Origin: SLRI01 sp964460465
Lineage (GTDB): Bacteria > Pseudomonadota > Alphaproteobacteria > Geminicoccales > Geminicoccaceae
Direction of reading: 5' to 3'
DNA: 22,666 nt
Assembly: GCA_964460465.1 (NCBI GenBank)
Contig: CAYWSB010000082.1
Coordinates: 1 to 22,666, forward strand
Shown: positions 21,655 to 22,666 of the stretch, piece by piece
Layout: each line of letters opens with the position of its first letter
How positions within the stretch are numbered: position 1 is the first letter of the stretch
Notes under the pieces: generated by a model
What the model was told of the DNA's origin: nothing
The model's input: only the letters and a program-made list of their open reading frames with translations
The model's database searches: none
Translations under genes and position numbers: made by a program

Positions 21655-21669
21655 GGAGGCACCGCCTCC
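21655..21669. terminator. GGAGGC hairpin between core and right-hand accessory segment
   Basis: GGAGGC and GCCTCC pair over an ACC loop, followed by TCGCGCCCCTCCGTTGCTTG. It resembles the hairpins at 206-223 and 3543-3565 in stem and in the trailing CCCCTCCG. It lies between the lipoprotein and the convergent HIRAN gene. Confidence 0.45.
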
Positions 21670-21702
21670 TCGCGCCCCTCCGTTGCTTGTTGCAGGCCGC
21701 TT

Positions 21703-22458
21703 CTACGCAGCTGCCTTGAGCACCAACGGTCGGACGCGAACGAAGACGAAAGCACGAGGGTGTCCAGGCCTGCCGTTTAGACGCTCAATGACGCACGTCA
21801 CGCGGCGGGTTTCCAGCCAACGACGGAACGTCGGCGCCTGCAAGCGGTTGACGTAGCCGAGCTTGCGCCGGCCTGCGTCGATCCTCACGGCGTTCGTATC
21901 GTGCGGGTTTTCGGGCTCCGGTTGTAGCTCGACCGGCATGCCGATACGCATGCCGGCATTCTCCGCGGGGGCGTGATAGCGGTAGCCCGCGATCTCCAGC
22001 ATCAGGTCGCAATGGGTGGCGTCGGGATCGAGTGGATCGACCAGGGAGAAGCCATCGCTCGGCAGCTTTGCCTCGGTCAGCCCGAGCAACGCGACATCGC
22101 TGAACTCGAGCCTCGGTGACAAGCGGAATTGCTGCTCGTACTCCTGGAAATCCGAGCGGCTCCGTGGCGGCAGACGTCGCATGAAGGTCCGCAGCACCCC
22201 ACGATCGTGTACTAGGCGCTTCATGTTGAAGGCCGGAAAACCCTCGTAACCCAACGCGTGGAGGTCGGCGAGCTCTCGGCCGGCATTGAGCGATCGGAAT
22301 TCCGCGTCGTCTCGGAGATAGCGCAGGGTACAATTGTTGCCGCTGCAGTCGAGAATGGCGACCACCCAACGAAAACGATCGCTGTCCCGCGAATCGGGCG
22401 CCTGCCACGCCAGCAACAGCTTGCGAGGCTCCACGACACGCTCGATTAGATTCGCCAT
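21703..22458 (-). CDS. HIRAN-domain protein with an unrecognised N-terminal domain
   Basis: A 251-residue protein. The C-terminal part (about 153-240) is a HIRAN domain: EIAGYRYHAP, VELQPEPENPHDTNAVRID (176-194) and KLGYVNRLQAPTFRRWLE (199-216). In helicases this domain binds 3' ends of single-stranded DNA; here it is not joined to a helicase. Residues 1-145 (LLAWQ, LGYEGFPAFN, FMRRLPPRSRSDF, AKLPSDGFSLVDPLD) look well conserved but I do not know the domain. ATG 22458 has GGGGA 6 bases upstream and lies 1 base after the stop of the 45-residue ORF. Lower GC than the core genes suggests acquisition. Confidence 0.78.
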   Translation of the reverse strand: MANLIERVVEPRKLLLAWQAPDSRDSDRFRWVVAILDCSGNNCTLRYLRDDAEFRSLNAGRELADLHALGYEGFPAFNMKRLVHDRGVLRTFMRRLPPRSRSDFQEYEQQFRLSPRLEFSDVALLGLTEAKLPSDGFSLVDPLDPDATHCDLMLEIAGYRYHAPAENAGMRIGMPVELQPEPENPHDTNAVRIDAGRRKLGYVNRLQAPTFRRWLETRRVTCVIERLNGRPGHPRAFVFVRVRPLVLKAAA

Positions 22459-22459
22459 C

Positions 22460-22597
22460 TCATTCCCCGAAAGCCGCTTGCAGCAAAGCCCGTCGGGCGG
22501 CGATGAGTTCCACAACGAAGCTTGCACGCTCGACGCTGAAGGGAATGCCCACGGGATACGAGGTGCATTCGTCGACGATTCTGGTCACGACCATCAT
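22460..22597 (-). CDS. 45-residue conserved-looking small protein upstream of the HIRAN gene
   Basis: Begins MMVVTRIVDECTSYPVG and ends ARRALLQAAFGE, with TGA at 22460-22462, then one base and the HIRAN start. An in-frame TAG lies just before the (TTTGAT)3 tract, so the ATG at 22597 or 22594 or GTG soon after is the start. No good ribosome-binding site. The tight coupling, and a predicted helix FSVERASFVVELIAARRALL, argue it is real. It may act as partner or antidote of the HIRAN protein, which is a guess from layout. Confidence 0.5.
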   Translation of the reverse strand: MMVVTRIVDECTSYPVGIPFSVERASFVVELIAARRALLQAAFGE

Positions 22598-22615
22598 ATC
22601 AAAATCAAAATCAAA
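22598..22615 (-). repeat. (TTTGAT)3 tract before the small ORF
   Basis: Three exact tandem copies of TTTGAT on the - strand (ATCAAA on +), directly before the ATG of the 45-residue ORF. In this GC-rich genome the AT-rich stretch likely lies at the promoter or leader of the cassette. Unit number could change by slippage. Confidence 0.75.
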
Positions 22616-22623
22616 CTAAACGA

Positions 22624-22643
22624 CTACCGGCTGACGCCGGTAG
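22624..22643. repeat. 8-bp stem hairpin at the right edge
   Basis: CTACCGGC-TGAC-GCCGGTAG is a perfect inverted repeat about 27 bp upstream of the small ORF. It could be an operator for the HIRAN cassette or the terminator of a gene beyond the window. Confidence 0.5.
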
Positions 22644-22666
22644 GTTTGGTGAGATGGTTTTCGAGA

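Overview
The window is GC-rich (about 70% by eye) and densely coded. Gene content (DUF2585, ELM1-family protein, DUF1330, CheB/CheR fusion, tetronate catabolism, Crp/Fnr regulator without FNR cysteines) and frequent GTG/TTG starts suggest an alphaproteobacterium, most likely Rhodospirillales or Geminicoccales. This is inferred from gene content only. Long ORFs antisense to real genes are an artefact of the high GC.

Left edge (1-3580) is an accessory island. Bases 1-195 hold a dense set of inverted and direct repeats that look like the end of a tyrosine-recombinase element. A complete restriction-modification cassette follows: a C5-cytosine DNA methyltransferase (-), a small XRE controller (+), an EcoRV-family restriction endonuclease (+) and a Vsr mismatch nuclease (-). 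The cassette lies between what appear to be the N-terminal (355-523) and C-terminal (3370-3495) remnants of one class I SAM-dependent DNA methyltransferase gene, both on the + strand. It therefore seems to have replaced the middle of an older DNA-modification gene.

The middle (3580-21640) is chromosomal. It carries ubiX behind a CheB-CheR fusion; an acetolactate-synthase-like ThDP enzyme; a TacA/TacT-type toxin-antitoxin pair; uracil-DNA glycosylase with otnK-otnC; a divergent hsp20-dnaJ chaperone cassette behind a heat-shock-type promoter; a PQQ-type sugar dehydrogenase; a Crp/Fnr regulator; an SDR with an OtnI-type isomerase; an ELM1-family protein; DUF2585; a small membrane protein; a GNAT acetyltransferase with a DUF1330 protein; a Rap1a/Tai-type secreted protein; and a glycine-zipper lipoprotein. 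otnI (16.8 kb) with otnK-otnC (9.2-11.2 kb) would give the 2-oxo-tetronate to DHAP route, split across two loci.

The most interesting regulatory signal is between the Crp/Fnr gene and the SDR. A GTGAT-N4-ATCAC box is centred exactly 41.5 bp before the predicted start of a short + strand transcript. It has an extended -10 and ends about 60 nt later at a strong intrinsic terminator, with no ORF inside. I read this as a candidate FnrS-like small RNA. Its CCUCCCUGAA segment is complementary to the ribosome-binding sites of the neighbouring SDR and otnI genes.

The right edge (21700-22666) has lower GC and holds a tightly coupled two-gene cassette: a 45-residue ORF and a HIRAN-domain protein, behind an AT-rich (TTTGAT)3 tract. 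It looks like a second accessory insertion, cut by the window end.
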